This document shows, in pieces, positions 42,007-50,563 of a DNA stretch of 64,000 nt. The notes beneath the pieces were generated by a model. That model saw only the letters and a list, made by a program, of their open reading frames with translations, ran no database searches and was not told the origin of the DNA. Where the stretch lies: contig CP020563.1 of the NCBI GenBank assembly GCA_002082585.1, forward strand, positions 496,001-560,000. The letters run 5' to 3'. Numbering within the stretch: position 1 is the first letter of the stretch; each line of letters begins with the position of its first letter. This DNA comes from Kitasatospora albolonga (GTDB taxonomy: Bacteria; Actinomycetota; Actinomycetes; Streptomycetales; Streptomycetaceae). The translations under genes were made by a program, and so were the position numbers.

Positions 42007-42816
42007 ATGACCGCACACACCTGGCCCGTCGCCCCGGTCGCGCTGGTGACCGGCGCGGATTCGGGCATCGGCCGAGCCGTCGCCGTGAAGCTGGCGCAAC
42101 AGGGCATGGACGTGGGCATCACCTACCACAGCGACCGTGCGGGCGGCGAGAACACGGCAGAAGAGGTGCGCTCGGCCGGCCGGCGGGCCGCCGTGGCCCG
42201 GCTCGACCTCACCGAGCTGCCGGAGGCCGCCGATGTGGTGGACGCCCTCGCGGACGAACTGGGCCGGGTGGACGTCCTGGTCAACTGCGCGGGAACGGGG
42301 GCCGCCACCCGGTTCCTCGACCTGGACCACACGACGGTCCGGCAGGTCATCGACGTGGATCTCATCGGCCCCTTCCTCTGCTCGCAGCGTGCGGCCCGCC
42401 GCATGATCGCCCAGGGGGACGGCGGCCGCATCGTGAACATCACCTCGGTCCACGAGCACCAGCCCCGGGTCGGCGCGGCCCCCTACTGCGCGGCCAAGGG
42501 CGGGCTGGGCCTGCTGACGCAGGTGATGGCCCTGGAGCTGGCCGAGTACGGCATCACCGTGAACTCCGTGGCCCCCGGCGAGATCGCCACCCCGATGACC
42601 GGGCAGGAGGACACGGACGTCGCGGGCGTGGACCGGCCGGGCATCCCCCTCCGGCGGCCCGGCGACGCCCGTGAGGTCGCCTCGGTCGTCGCCTTCCTGG
42701 CCGGTCCCGAGTCCTCGTACGTCACCGGCGCCTCCTGGGCGGTGGACGGCGGGATGCTGCGCATGGGGCCGCAGGCGGGCTCCCATCTGCGTTCCGACGA
42801 CTGGCGCCGCCCCTGA
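42007..42816 (+). CDS. Short-chain dehydrogenase (glucose-1-dehydrogenase-like)
   Basis: A 269-residue classical SDR: TGADSGIGRAVA cofactor motif, NCAGTG, and Ser-Tyr-Lys in IVNITSVHEHQPRVGAAPYC with AAKGGLG. C-terminal VTGASWAVDGGMLR is typical. ATG 42007 has a weak AGGAGAAGA site. It lies in a chain of redox genes (P450, epimerase, alcohol dehydrogenase). The substrate is not resolved. Confidence 0.9.
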   Translation: MTAHTWPVAPVALVTGADSGIGRAVAVKLAQQGMDVGITYHSDRAGGENTAEEVRSAGRRAAVARLDLTELPEAADVVDALADELGRVDVLVNCAGTGAATRFLDLDHTTVRQVIDVDLIGPFLCSQRAARRMIAQGDGGRIVNITSVHEHQPRVGAAPYCAAKGGLGLLTQVMALELAEYGITVNSVAPGEIATPMTGQEDTDVAGVDRPGIPLRRPGDAREVASVVAFLAGPESSYVTGASWAVDGGMLRMGPQAGSHLRSDDWRRP

Positions 42817-42900
42817 GCCCACGGCCACACCCCGAACGATCCCCTTCCATCCCACCCCCACGAGACCCACGCATCCCCACGACCCTCACGGAGGACCCCC

Positions 42901-44169
42901 ATGGTCGACGACACCCTCCCGCTTCTGCTGCGCGGCTATGGCTGGCTGCCCGACCGCAGGCGCCGCAGCGGCGGAGCGCCCGTGGAGACCCGCCTGCTCG
43001 GCAAGCGGGTCATCGCCCTGCACGGCCCGGCGGCCGTGCGGTTCTTCTACGACGAGCACCACATCCGCCGCACGGACGCCCTGCCCCAGCCCGTGATCGA
43101 CACGCTCTTCGGCCGGGGCGCGGTCCACACCCTGGACAGCGAGCGCCACGGGGTGCGCAAGGCCCTCTTCACCGGCCTGCTCAAGGAGCCCGCCCGGGTA
43201 CGTGACCTCTCCGAGCGGGTTGCCCGGGAGCTGGAGCGGGCCCGGGCGGTGTGGGCCGCGCGGGGGCGGGTGGTCCTCTTCGACGAGGTGGCGGAGGTCC
43301 TCACCCGTGCGGTGCACACCTGGGCCGGGGTGCCGCTGGCCGAGGACGCGGTGGCCCCCACGGCCCGGGACATGATCGCCATGGTGGACGGTTTCGCCTC
43401 CGTGGGCCCCTGCCACCTCAGGGCCCGGCGGGCCCGCCGCCACCAGGAGGAGCGGCTGGCCCCGCTGGTGGAGGCCGCGCGCCAGGGGGCCGCGCTGGAG
43501 GGCGACGGCTCCGGCCCCACGGTCTTCCGTACGGTCGCGGCGCACCGGCACGCGGACGGGGCGCTGCTCGATCCGCGCACCGCCGCGGTGGAGGTGCTGA
43601 ACGTGCTGCGGCCGACGGTGGCGATCACCTGGTTCGCCGTGTTCGCGGCCCATGCCCTGCACCGCCATCCGGAGCACCGCGAGGTGCTGGCGGGCGGGGA
43701 CGGTCCCGAGTACGCGTGGGCGTTCGCGCAGGAGGTGCGCCGGTTCTATCCGTTCGCGCCCTTCGTGGGCGGGCTGGCGGCGGAGCGGCTGGAGTGGGCC
43801 GGGCGGACGATCGAGCCGGGCACGATGGTGCTGCTCGATCTGTACGGGCTGGATCATGACCCGGACCTGTGGCCCGAGCCGTACCGCTTCGACCCGACCC
43901 GGTTCCTGGGCAGTGCCCCGCCCGTCGACGGGCTGGTCCCGCAGGGAGGCGGCCCGGTGGACGGTCACCGGTGCCCCGGGGAGGACATCACGGTCGCGGT
44001 CCTGGCCGAGGTGGCGAGGTTCCTGGCGCGGACTTCGTACGACGTCGTGGAGCAGGACCTGCGTATCCCGCTGAACCGGATTCCGACGGCGCCCAGGAGC
44101 GGTTTCGTGATCGGCGAGGTGGCCGCGGCCCCGGCCGGTGTCGGCGCGGGGGCGGCGGGCCGGAGCTGA
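42901..44169 (+). CDS. CYP152-like cytochrome P450 peroxygenase
   Basis: A 422-residue P450. The heme ligand is Cys358 in GHRCPGED, the ExxR pair is E278/R281 (QEVRRFYPF), and the I-helix reads LNVLRPTVAITWF with Arg237-Pro238. The Arg-Pro in place of the usual acid-alcohol pair, together with RFYPFAPFVGG, LLDLYGLDHDPDLW and VPQGGGPVDGHRCPGE, matches the fatty-acid peroxygenase family CYP152. Those enzymes hydroxylate or decarboxylate fatty acids with hydrogen peroxide and need no redox partner. GGAGG lies 5 nt before ATG. A strong terminator follows. Confidence 0.87.
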   Translation: MVDDTLPLLLRGYGWLPDRRRRSGGAPVETRLLGKRVIALHGPAAVRFFYDEHHIRRTDALPQPVIDTLFGRGAVHTLDSERHGVRKALFTGLLKEPARVRDLSERVARELERARAVWAARGRVVLFDEVAEVLTRAVHTWAGVPLAEDAVAPTARDMIAMVDGFASVGPCHLRARRARRHQEERLAPLVEAARQGAALEGDGSGPTVFRTVAAHRHADGALLDPRTAAVEVLNVLRPTVAITWFAVFAAHALHRHPEHREVLAGGDGPEYAWAFAQEVRRFYPFAPFVGGLAAERLEWAGRTIEPGTMVLLDLYGLDHDPDLWPEPYRFDPTRFLGSAPPVDGLVPQGGGPVDGHRCPGEDITVAVLAEVARFLARTSYDVVEQDLRIPLNRIPTAPRSGFVIGEVAAAPAGVGAGAAGRS

Positions 44170-44195
44170 ACCGGGGCGAGGACGCGGCGGGAGGA

Positions 44196-44238
44196 GTGCG
44201 GCGGACCGGGGCGGGGACACGGCCCCGGTCCGCCGCAC
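44196..44238. terminator. 17-bp-stem convergent terminator
   Basis: GTGCGGCGGACCGGGGC and its perfect complement with a 9-nt loop lie between the P450 stop (44169) and the end of the convergent epimerase-like gene (44293). Confidence 0.8.
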
Positions 44239-44292
44239 CCGTCGGAGGTTCGGTTCATCGCCCCCCGGCACGCACAGACACCGTCCCGCCGC

Positions 44293-45342
44293 TCAGCCGA
44301 TCTTCCGGCCGGCCAGCGGTGCGGTGTCCTCGCCCCGGCCCTCCCGCACCCCGCGCAGAAAGGCGCTCAGCGCTTCCTCGGCCGTACGGGCCGGCCGCCA
44401 CCCGAGCTCCTCGTGCGCGCGGGTGGAGTCCAGCACGGGCAGCCGCAGCACCGCGTCGAAGAGGTGCGGGGAGGCCGGTACGGCGTGGGCGCGCCAGGCG
44501 GTCGCGAGCGCCGTACGGACCAGCGCCCTCGGGACCCGTACGGTACGGGCGCCGAGCAGCTCCGCCAGGCGGTGGGCGTCGAGCACCGGGGCCGCCGCCA
44601 GGTTGAAGGGGCCGCGTACGTCGCGGAGCACGGCCAGCCGGTACGCCTCGGCGGCGTCGTCGGTGTGCAGGACCTGGAAGCGCAGCCCCTCCAGGTCGGG
44701 CACGAAGGGCAGCAGGTCGGGGCGGACGAGGGTGCCCGGGACGTGGCGGCCCGCGAAGATCCGGCGCTGCTCGGGCGCGGCCGTCTCCTTGAAGAGGAAA
44801 CCCGGCCGCATCCGTACCACCCGGATCTGCGGGTGCAGCAGCTCGAAGGTGTCGAGGACGCGCTCCAGGTATGCCTTCTCCCGGCAGTAGGCGGCGTCCG
44901 GCCAGCCGTCGGTCGGCCACTGCTCGTCCACGCCGGGCTCGTCCTTGGGCCCCGGCGAGTAGGCGCCGACGGACGAGGCGTGCACCAGGGCCGGGACCCC
45001 GCTCCGCTCGACCGCGCGGAAGACCCGCTGCGAGCCGAGGACGTTGCTCCGCCAGGTGGTGACCGGGTCGTGGGTGGGCTGGAAGCGCCACGCCAGGTGG
45101 ACGACGGCGTCCGCGCCCTCCAGCAGGCCGGTGAGCCGCTCCTCGCTGTGCTCGCGCGAGAGGTCGACGGTGTCCCAGGCGACTTTGGCGATGTCCAGGC
45201 CGGGGCGCCTGCGCGCCAGGCCGAGTACGGAGCCGATCTCCGGGTCCGCCGCCAGCGCGCGAACCACGCCGGTGCCGACGTTGCCGGTGGCACCGGTGAC
45301 CACGACCCGCTTGCCGCCGGGCCGTTCGGTACGGGTCTCCAT
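44293..45342 (-). CDS. NAD-dependent epimerase/dehydratase family protein
   Basis: A 349-residue extended SDR. The NAD motif is VVVTGATGNVGTGVVRAL (TGxxGxxG), then AVVHLAW. The active-site region is LVHASSVGAYSPG with YCREKAYLERVL (YxxxK). The C-terminal segment LGWRPARTAEEALSAFLRGV is typical of sugar-nucleotide epimerases or related reductases. It is followed, in the upstream direction of transcription, by an alcohol dehydrogenase on the same strand (27 nt gap). The substrate is unknown. Confidence 0.88.
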   Translation of the reverse strand: METRTERPGGKRVVVTGATGNVGTGVVRALAADPEIGSVLGLARRRPGLDIAKVAWDTVDLSREHSEERLTGLLEGADAVVHLAWRFQPTHDPVTTWRSNVLGSQRVFRAVERSGVPALVHASSVGAYSPGPKDEPGVDEQWPTDGWPDAAYCREKAYLERVLDTFELLHPQIRVVRMRPGFLFKETAAPEQRRIFAGRHVPGTLVRPDLLPFVPDLEGLRFQVLHTDDAAEAYRLAVLRDVRGPFNLAAAPVLDAHRLAELLGARTVRVPRALVRTALATAWRAHAVPASPHLFDAVLRLPVLDSTRAHEELGWRPARTAEEALSAFLRGVREGRGEDTAPLAGRKIG

Positions 45343-45369
45343 CGAAGCGTCCTTCCGTCGGGGTGGTGA

Positions 45370-46560
45370 TCAGGGGACCAGCAGGGTCTTGATCATGCCG
45401 TCGGCCTTCTTCTGGAACGTCTCGTACGCCTTCGGTCCCTCTTCGAGCGGCAGATGGTGGGTGGCGAAGGAGTCCACGCCCAGGGGGTCGCCGTCGACCA
45501 GCAGCGGCAGCAGATCGTCGACCCAGCGTTTGACGTTGGCCTGGCCCATCCGCAGCTGTATCTGCTTGTCGAACAGGGTCAGCAGCGGCATCGGGTCGGC
45601 GGAGCCGCCGTAGACGCCGGAGATGGAGATCGTGCCGCCCCGGCGCACCAGGTCGATGGCGGTGTGGAGGGCGGTGAGCCGGTCGATGCCCGCCGTCTCC
45701 ATCAGGCGCCGGCCGACCTTGTCGGGCAGCAGGCCGACCGCCGCGTGCGCCGCCCTGGCGACGGGTGCCCCGTGGGCCTCCATGCCGACGGCGTCGATCA
45801 CCGCGTCCGTGCCGCGCCCGTCGGTGAGGTCCCGGACGGCGTCGCCGAGCTCCTTGCCCTTGTCGTAGCGGCGCAGGTCCAGGCAGGTGGCCCCGTACCC
45901 GCTGACCCGGTCCAGGCGCTCGGGGACCAGGTCCACGCCGATGACGAGTCCGGCGCCCCGGTGCAGCGCGATCCGGGCCGCCATCGCCCCGATCGGGCCG
46001 AGACCGAGGACGGTGACGCTGCCGCCGGGCGGGATGTCCGCGTACTCCACGGCCTGCCAGGCGGTCGGCAGGACGTCCGAGAGATAGACGAACCGGTCGT
46101 CCGAGGGGCCGTGCGGCACCTTGATGGGCAGGGCGTTCCCGAAGGGCACCCGCAGGTATTCGGCCTGGCCGCCGGGCACCTGCCCGTACAGCTTGGTGTA
46201 GCCGAAGAGCGAGGCGCCGGTGCCGTACTCATGGACCTGGGTGGTCTCGCACTGGGAGTGCAGCCCCTGACCGCACATGTGGCAGTGGCCGCAGGACACG
46301 TTGAAGGGGATGACCACCCGGTCCCCCGGCGCGACGGCGGTCACCTCGGGCCCCACCTCCTCCACCACACCCATCGGTTCGTGGCCGAGGATGTCGCCCG
46401 GATCGAGGTAGGGGCCGAGCACCTCGTAGAGATGCAGGTCCGAGCCGCAGATCCCGGTGGAGGTGATCTTGACGATGATGTCCGTCGAATGCTGTATCCG
46501 GGGGTCCGGAACCGTCTCCACCCGGACATCCCGCTTTCCCTGATAGGTCAGTGCGCGCAC
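45370..46560 (-). CDS. Zinc-dependent alcohol dehydrogenase (formaldehyde dehydrogenase-like)
   Basis: A 396-residue MDR enzyme. Catalytic-zinc residues lie in STGICGSDLHLYE and GHEPMGVVEEVG. The structural-zinc loop is partly preserved (SCGHCHMCGQGLHSQCE, with clustered Cys and His). The NAD motif is VTVLGLGPIGAMAARIA. The C-terminal extension (DAVIDAVGMEAHGAPVARAA) matches glutathione-independent formaldehyde dehydrogenase-like members. GTG 46560 has AGAGGAG 8 nt upstream. The next gene on the same strand is the epimerase-like protein. Confidence 0.9.
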   Translation of the reverse strand: MRALTYQGKRDVRVETVPDPRIQHSTDIIVKITSTGICGSDLHLYEVLGPYLDPGDILGHEPMGVVEEVGPEVTAVAPGDRVVIPFNVSCGHCHMCGQGLHSQCETTQVHEYGTGASLFGYTKLYGQVPGGQAEYLRVPFGNALPIKVPHGPSDDRFVYLSDVLPTAWQAVEYADIPPGGSVTVLGLGPIGAMAARIALHRGAGLVIGVDLVPERLDRVSGYGATCLDLRRYDKGKELGDAVRDLTDGRGTDAVIDAVGMEAHGAPVARAAHAAVGLLPDKVGRRLMETAGIDRLTALHTAIDLVRRGGTISISGVYGGSADPMPLLTLFDKQIQLRMGQANVKRWVDDLLPLLVDGDPLGVDSFATHHLPLEEGPKAYETFQKKADGMIKTLLVP

Positions 46561-46767
46561 GGTGCCACTCCTCTTTTCGCGTCGTTCGAGCGTTTCGTTC
46601 GGTGTCTGTCCGTGTTTTCCGTGATGCGTTCCGCATTTCTTCCGCGTTCTTCCGCAGCGGATTTCCCGGCCGTTTCCCCCGGGCCGCGGACGAGTGCCGG
46701 GTTCCCATGGGGCCCCGGGTGAAACACCGAGTGTGTGGCGCCTTGGCCGGGTGTCAGGATGGAACGC

Positions 46768-47316
46768 ATGGGAAAACGCATCGCAAACAGCGCTCTCATC
46801 GTCATCGACATGATCAACGCCTATGACCACCCCGACGCCGAGCTGCTCGTTCCGTCCGTCCGCGCGGCTCCCCCCCAGCTCACCCGGCTGATCGACCGCG
46901 CCCGTACCGAAGGCGTCCCGGTCATCTACGCGAACGACAATTTCGGTGAATGGCGGTCCCACCACGGCGAGATCATCGAGAAGACGCTCGCCGGGAAGAA
47001 CGCGGAGCTGGTCGAGCCGATCCTGCCGGACGACGATTCCCTCTTCGTCGTCAAGGCACGGCATTCCATCTTCTACGAGACCCCGCTCAGCTATCTGCTC
47101 TCCCAGCTCGGGGCGGACCATGTCGTGCTCTGCGGGCAGGTGACGGAGCAGTGCGTCCTGTATTCGGCGCTCGACGCGCATATCCGGCAGCTGCGCGTCA
47201 CCGTGCCGAAGGACGCGGTGGCCCATATCCACGAGGATCTGGCGGAGGCCGCGCTGCGCATGATGGAGCGGAACATGAGCGCGGCCGTCCGCACGGCGGA
47301 GACGGTCGCCTTCTGA
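46768..47316 (+). CDS. Isochorismatase-family cysteine hydrolase
   Basis: A 182-residue hydrolase with the triad Asp (LIVIDMINAY), Lys (FVVKARHSIFYETPL) and Cys (VLCGQVTEQCVLYSALDA). ATG 46768 is chosen with AGGA upstream; ATG 46759 is the in-frame alternative. Members hydrolyse amides such as nicotinamide or release isochorismate-derived products. No siderophore genes sit next to it, so a general amidase role is more likely. It is divergent from the alcohol dehydrogenase and ends 1 nt before a large palindrome. Confidence 0.88.
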   Translation: MGKRIANSALIVIDMINAYDHPDAELLVPSVRAAPPQLTRLIDRARTEGVPVIYANDNFGEWRSHHGEIIEKTLAGKNAELVEPILPDDDSLFVVKARHSIFYETPLSYLLSQLGADHVVLCGQVTEQCVLYSALDAHIRQLRVTVPKDAVAHIHEDLAEAALRMMERNMSAAVRTAETVAF

Positions 47317-47317
47317 C

Positions 47318-47379
47318 GGGGCGTCCCACTGGGCCCGGGCCCAGTGGGACGCCCCGGCCGGTTCGCTGTCCGGCCGGGG
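47318..47379. terminator. 38-bp perfect palindrome and overlapping second hairpin
   Basis: GGGGCGTCCCACTGGGCCC meets its exact complement without a spacer (47318-47355). A second hairpin, CCCCGGCCGG with an 8-nt loop (47352-47379), shares its last bases with the first. Both lie between convergent isochorismatase and CBS genes and can terminate both. Confidence 0.8.
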
Positions 47380-47408
47380 CGTGGAGGGGCCTGCGGGGAA
47401 AGGGCGGT

Positions 47409-47825
47409 TCAGTCGGTGGAGAGGGCCTCGATGAGGTATCCCACGTCGGGGTCGGGCAGGGAGCGGGCCACGTCAGCGGTGGCGACCATGCCGACGAGGG
47501 TGTGGCCGTCGATGACCGGCAGCCGGCGGACCTTGTGCCGGGTCATGGTGCGCAGGATCTCCTCCGCCCGGTCGTCGGCGCCGATGGTGACCGCCTCGCC
47601 CTGCGCCAGCTCACCGGCCGTACAGCCGGCCGGGTCCTTTCCGGCACCGAGCACCTTGGTCACGATGTCGCGGTCGGTCAGCATGCCCTTGAGCTTGTTG
47701 TCGGTGCCGCAGATCGGCAGGGCGCCGACGCCGAGCCCCGTCATCTTCTTCGCGGCCTCCAGGACGCTCTCCTTCTCACCTACGCACTCGGTTCCGCCGG
47801 TCATGATCTCGCGTGCGGTTGCCAT
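47409..47825 (-). CDS. CBS-domain pair protein
   Basis: A 138-residue protein made of two CBS units: REIMTGGTECVGEKESVLEA to LKGMLTDRDIVTKVL, then AVTIGADDRAEEILRTMTRH to LVGMVATADVARSL. A tandem CBS pair forms a Bateman module that binds adenine nucleotides. Such stand-alone proteins are typical of actinobacterial hypoxia/dormancy regulons, consistent with the DevR-like system 3 kb downstream. Confidence 0.9.
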   Translation of the reverse strand: MATAREIMTGGTECVGEKESVLEAAKKMTGLGVGALPICGTDNKLKGMLTDRDIVTKVLGAGKDPAGCTAGELAQGEAVTIGADDRAEEILRTMTRHKVRRLPVIDGHTLVGMVATADVARSLPDPDVGYLIEALSTD

Positions 47826-47951
47826 GCTCTTTCCCTTCCTGGGGGGATCGGGTCCGTGGCGCCGGGTTCCCGGGGGCGGGCGTTCCTAACGCGGCCGTAC
47901 GCGGCGCGTCCCGCGCGATCCGCGCCGTACGGACCGATTCGGGTTGTTCCG

Positions 47952-47975
47952 GTGTAACGGCGCGCAAAGGGGTAC
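47952..47975 (+). promoter_or_regulatory. Possible SigB-type promoter for the DUF6480 gene
   Basis: GTGT (47952-47955), 14-bp spacer, GGGTAC (47970-47975). It would start transcription close to the ATG at 47985. One mismatch in the -35 box lowers confidence. Confidence 0.4.
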
Positions 47976-47984
47976 CCGGGAGGC

Positions 47985-48206
47985 ATGAACATCGGAAATC
48001 CCGACCCCGACCCGCGCAACACCCCGGGGCTGGAGCCGGGCGGCTCCGTCCCGGCCGGGGAGACCCCGCCGGCCGAGGGCAGCACATCGGAGGCGGGGCC
48101 GCGCCACGCACCGCCCCGGGGCTGGGCCGCGGGCCCGCTGATCGCCATCGTGACGGTGGCGGTGGTGGTGGCCGCGTTCTTCCTCGCCTACGCGCTGCTC
48201 CTGTGA
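47985..48206 (+). CDS. DUF6480 small membrane protein
   Basis: A 73-residue protein with a conserved N terminus NPDPDPRNTPGLEPGGSVPA and GETPPAEGSTSEAGP, and a single C-terminal membrane helix (PLIAIVTVAVVVAAFFLAYA). This matches DUF6480. The function is unknown; it is widespread in Streptomyces stress loci. GGGAGG lies 5 nt before ATG. Confidence 0.85.
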   Translation: MNIGNPDPDPRNTPGLEPGGSVPAGETPPAEGSTSEAGPRHAPPRGWAAGPLIAIVTVAVVVAAFFLAYALLL

Positions 48207-48324
48207 CGCGCTCCCGGCCCCCGCCGCACGGCGGACCCGCTGCACAGCGGGCCTGCCGAACGGCGGGCCCGACCGACGCGCGGCAGAATGGAACGCATAC
48301 CGACCTCACGAACCGAGGAGGGTC

Positions 48325-48804
48325 ATGGCTGTACGTCATCACCTCATCGACCGGTCACCCGCAGCCGTCTGGTCGGTCCTGGAGGACGGGAGGCTCTACG
48401 GGGAGTGGGTGGTCGGCACCTCGGACTCGCACCCGGAGCGGGGCGACTGGCCGGAGACCGGGTCGTCGATCGCGTACCACGTGCATGTGGGGCCCAAGCG
48501 GTTCGCCGGGCGCACCGTCGTCCGGCACATCGACCGGCCGGGGACCCTGGAGCTGGAGGCGGAGGGCGGCCCCTGGGGCACGGCCCGGATCGCCTTCGAC
48601 ATCCGCCCCTGGGGTGAGCGGACCCTCGTGATCGTCGACGAGCACCCGCTGCGCGGTCTGGGCGGCACGCTCCACAACCCGCTGCTGGACACGTTGCTCC
48701 AGCTCCGCCACCGCACCATGCTGGCGCGTCTGGCCCGGCTGGTCGAACGCGTGACGGCTCCGGCGGCGGACGGCGGTACGCGGACAGGCTCCCAGGCCGG
48801 CTGA
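48325..48804 (+). CDS. SRPBCC-family protein
   Basis: A 159-residue START/SRPBCC fold: HHLIDRSPAAVWSVLEDGRL, GEWVVGTSDSHPERGDWPET, TLELEAEGGPWGTARIAFDI and the C-terminal helix LLDTLLQLRHRTMLARLARL. It binds a hydrophobic ligand in such proteins. It lies 39 nt before a flavoprotein gene on the same strand, so the two are probably co-transcribed. Confidence 0.85.
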   Translation: MAVRHHLIDRSPAAVWSVLEDGRLYGEWVVGTSDSHPERGDWPETGSSIAYHVHVGPKRFAGRTVVRHIDRPGTLELEAEGGPWGTARIAFDIRPWGERTLVIVDEHPLRGLGGTLHNPLLDTLLQLRHRTMLARLARLVERVTAPAADGGTRTGSQAG

Positions 48805-48843
48805 ACCCCGCACCTCCCGCGCACGCCGGGGAAGGACGATGCC

Positions 48844-50466
48844 ATGGTCGACGCGGTAGTGATCGGAAGCGGTCCCAACGGCCTGGTGGCGGCCAATGTG
48901 CTCGCTGACTCCGGCTGGTCCGTGGAGGTCCTGGAGGAGCAGGGCGAGCCGGGGGGTGCGGTCCGCAGCGACCGGGGCGTCGATCCCGCCTACGTCAACG
49001 ACCTGTTCAGCTCGTTCTACCCGCTGGCGGCGGTCTCCCCGGTGCTGGCGGCGCTGGACCTGGAACGGGAGGGGCTCCGCTGGAGCCACGCGCCCCGGGT
49101 GCTCGCTCATCCGCTGGCCGACGGCAGGTGTGCCGTCCTGGACCGGGACCGGGCGGTGACCGCCGAAGGACTCGACGGATTCGCGCCCGGTGACGGACGC
49201 GGCTGGCTGGAGCTGTGCGCCGTCTGGGAACGGCTGGGCGACGACCTCGTCAAGGCCCTCTTCTCGCCCTTCCCTCCCGTCCTGGCGGGTGCCGGGCTGC
49301 TGGCCCGGGTGCGGGCGGCGGGCGGGCTGCGGCTGGCCCGCAGCCTCCTTCTTCCCGTACGCAGGCTGGGCGAGGAGGAGTTCCGGGGCGAGGGCGGCCG
49401 GCTCCTGCTGGCGGGCAACGCCCTGCACGCGGATCTGGCGCCCGAGGCGGCGGGCAGCGGCGGCTTCGGCTGGCTGATGTCGATGCTGGGGCAGTTCCAC
49501 GGGTTCCCCGTTCCGGTGGGGGGCTCCGGCGCCCTCACCGAGGCCCTGGTGCGGCGGTTGCGGGCGCGCGGGGGAACCGTGCGGTGCGGGCAACGGGTGA
49601 CCGAGGTCGTGGTGCGGCGGGGCCGTGCCGTCGGGGTCCGTACGGCGTCCGGGGACGCGTTCCCGGTCCGGCGTGCGGTGCTGGCCGACGTCTCCGCGCC
49701 CGCCCTCTACGGGGAGTTGGTCCCCGCCGGGCATCTGCCGCCCCGGCTCCTCGACGACCTGCGGCGCTTCCACTGGGACTTCGCCACGTTCAAGGTGGAC
49801 TGGGCGCTGGACGGCCCCGTCCCCTGGAACAGCCCGGCGGCCGCCACCGCGGGCACCGTGCATCTGGCGGAGGGGGTCGACGAACTCAGCCGATGGGCCT
49901 CCCAGCTGGCGCGCGGCCTGGTCCCCGACCGCCCGTTCCTGCTCCTCGGCCAGATGACCACGGCGGACGCGACCCGGTCACCGCACGGCACCGAATCGGC
50001 GTGGGCCTACACGCATGTGCCCCACCGTGTGAAGGCGGACGCCGACGGGGGCGGGCTGACCGGCACATGGGACGCCGGGGAGCAGGAGAGGATGGCCGAC
50101 CGGGTGGAGGAGCAGGTGGAGCGGTACGCACCCGGGTTCCGCGACCGGGTCCGGGCCCGCCGGATTCTGGCGCCGCCGACGCTCCGTGAGGCGGACCGCA
50201 ACCTCCACCACGGCGCGATCAACGGGGGCACGGCCTCGCTCCACCAGCAGCTGGTGTTCCGCCCCGTCCCGGGCACGGGCCGCCCCGAGACGCCGGTGAA
50301 GGGGCTGTACCTGGCCTCGGCCTCCGCGCACCCCGGTGGCGGTGTGCACGGCGCACCCGGCGCCAACGCGGCCCGGGCGGCGCTGCGTTCGACCCGCGCC
50401 ACCGCCACCGTACTTTCTGCGGCACAGCGGTTGACGGCCCGTCGGGGGCGGGGCGGGGAGACCTGA
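48844..50466 (+). CDS. FAD-dependent phytoene-desaturase-like oxidoreductase
   Basis: A 540-residue amine-oxidase/CrtI-like flavoprotein. The N-terminal dinucleotide motif is VVIGSGPNGLVAANVLADSG, then EEQGEPGGAVRSD. The C-terminal FAD motif is GLYLASASAHPGGGVHGAPG. It reads as the NAD(P)/FAD oxidoreductases related to carotenoid desaturases but is not linked to carotenoid genes here. Its partner SRPBCC protein may present a lipid. The reaction is unknown. Confidence 0.87.
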   Translation: MVDAVVIGSGPNGLVAANVLADSGWSVEVLEEQGEPGGAVRSDRGVDPAYVNDLFSSFYPLAAVSPVLAALDLEREGLRWSHAPRVLAHPLADGRCAVLDRDRAVTAEGLDGFAPGDGRGWLELCAVWERLGDDLVKALFSPFPPVLAGAGLLARVRAAGGLRLARSLLLPVRRLGEEEFRGEGGRLLLAGNALHADLAPEAAGSGGFGWLMSMLGQFHGFPVPVGGSGALTEALVRRLRARGGTVRCGQRVTEVVVRRGRAVGVRTASGDAFPVRRAVLADVSAPALYGELVPAGHLPPRLLDDLRRFHWDFATFKVDWALDGPVPWNSPAAATAGTVHLAEGVDELSRWASQLARGLVPDRPFLLLGQMTTADATRSPHGTESAWAYTHVPHRVKADADGGGLTGTWDAGEQERMADRVEEQVERYAPGFRDRVRARRILAPPTLREADRNLHHGAINGGTASLHQQLVFRPVPGTGRPETPVKGLYLASASAHPGGGVHGAPGANAARAALRSTRATATVLSAAQRLTARRGRGGET

Positions 50467-50563
50467 AGCAGCTCCCCCGTGTCCCTGTCTTGTCCCTCCC
50501 CTGGGGCTCCCGTGTCGCCTGTGTTCCTGTGCGGGGGCGGGGCTACGGGGCCGGGTTCCGTCG

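Noticed and set aside
40052..42016. Long minus-strand frame opposite the sigma-factor and FUSC genes
   Set aside because: Low-complexity Gly/Arg/Pro-rich translation and no family. The plus strand has clear sigma-factor and FUSC motifs.
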